Source: Tridacna crocea
Taxonomy: Eukaryota; Mollusca; Bivalvia; Cardiida; Cardiidae
NCBI GenBank assembly: GCA_943736015.1
Contig: OX031065.1
Location: forward strand, 53,360,992-53,424,991
Length of the DNA: 64,000 nucleotides
Reading direction: 5' to 3'
Shown: positions 63,565 to 64,000 of the stretch, one piece after another
Numbering within the stretch: position 1 is the first letter of the stretch
Layout of the letters: the number at the start of each line of letters is the position of its first letter
Made by a program: the position numbers and the translations under genes
Notes under the pieces: model-generated
Database searches by the model: none
Seen by the model: only the letters and a program-made list of their open reading frames with translations
What the model was told of the DNA's origin: nothing

Positions 63565-63675
63565 TTTGAAATAAAGCAGTGGACAGTGTGGATCACAGTT
63601 CTGTGCAGTCTGATCTTGATCCACGCTGTCCACAAAAGCTTCTGGTGTTGTCTATTGTAAGGAAAGAGTTTACAG
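63565..63675. mobile_element. Family C element
   Basis: GTGGACAGTGTGGATCAC with CTGATCTTGATCCACGCTGTCCAC, then AAAAGCTTCTGGTGTTGTC and GGAAAGAGTTTA as right end. Confidence 0.8.
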
Positions 63676-64000
63676 CAGAATGCCAAAAATACCTGGTTAG
63701 TGATGTAGCGATAACGAGCAAAAAATAGCAATATGAAAGCATCGTCATTATGTAAAAACTTACGCCCATTCACTGACAGTCTGTTATCGCTTAGGAATGA
63801 AAATTGTAAATACTAAACTGATATACAGACAAATGAAGGTTGGTTGAGTTGAAAAGAGTAATAATATTTGATAGTTGACATCTAAACCCTTTCACTTTCA
63901 AAAATATGACCCATCACGCAAAAAATAGACCGTCTGGGAGTTCAAAAATGATCATATAAGAAGGTACAACGACCATTTTTCATACAGAAAATGTCATAAA
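63676..64000. other. No recognised feature
   Basis: A possible element start (CTAAACCCTTTCACTTTC, 63883) is cut by the window edge. Confidence 0.4.

Overview
This window looks like nuclear DNA from an invertebrate, most likely a bivalve mollusc (inference). It is AT-rich and intron-dominated, and packed with short non-autonomous transposons of kinds I associate with bivalves: hairpin MITEs, pearl/Helentron-like elements with about 155-bp internal tandem units, and tRNA-derived SINEs. There is no sign of prokaryotic gene organisation. The species cannot be named from the sequence alone.

Only one protein-coding gene is well supported: an ataxin-1 (ATXN1) orthologue on the + strand. A large exon (17478-19183) carries the disordered N-terminal part and the first half of the AXH domain. 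A 24.4-kb GT-AG intron (19184-43559) splits the AXH domain, and the last coding exon (43560-44042) completes it and ends at a TGA. The start codon lies on an upstream exon that I could not find. The only other protein trace is a decayed mariner-type transposase tail at 57838-58197.

Almost everything else is repeats. By hand count there are roughly 85-90 copies, intact or broken, of one MITE family (called A here). It is about 228 bp, has TTAA ends with inverted termini (TTAACCCATTACCA / TGGTAATGGGTTAA) and a central hairpin with arms of about 33 bp. Two further families share the plan with different hairpins: B (9 copies) and C (about 18 copies, shorter). All three are TTAA-flanked, which suggests piggyBac-type mobilisation (inference). 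Together they make up about a third of the window. Copies chain end to end at shared TTAA sites, are nested in one another, and are often broken at the hairpin apex.

Other elements are a hAT-like hairpin family (4 copies, one with a perfect 8-bp target duplication), a CCTGGGYCCG-ended palindrome family in tandem dimers, pearl/Helentron-like elements (1563, 19201, 21611, 33223, 53420 and fragments), a SINE family (11351, 23551, 30551), several TIR elements, and a 22-bp minisatellite split by a TA-flanked element just upstream of the last ATXN1 exon.

Layout: 1-17477 is upstream repeats; 17478-44042 is the ATXN1 exons and the repeat-filled intron; 44043-64000 is downstream repeats with the mariner remnant and a 46-bp-arm palindrome at 62404. 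The most interesting signals are paired changes in the two hairpin arms, repeated rearrangement at hairpin apices, and the large load of potential intronic double-stranded RNA in the ATXN1 transcript.
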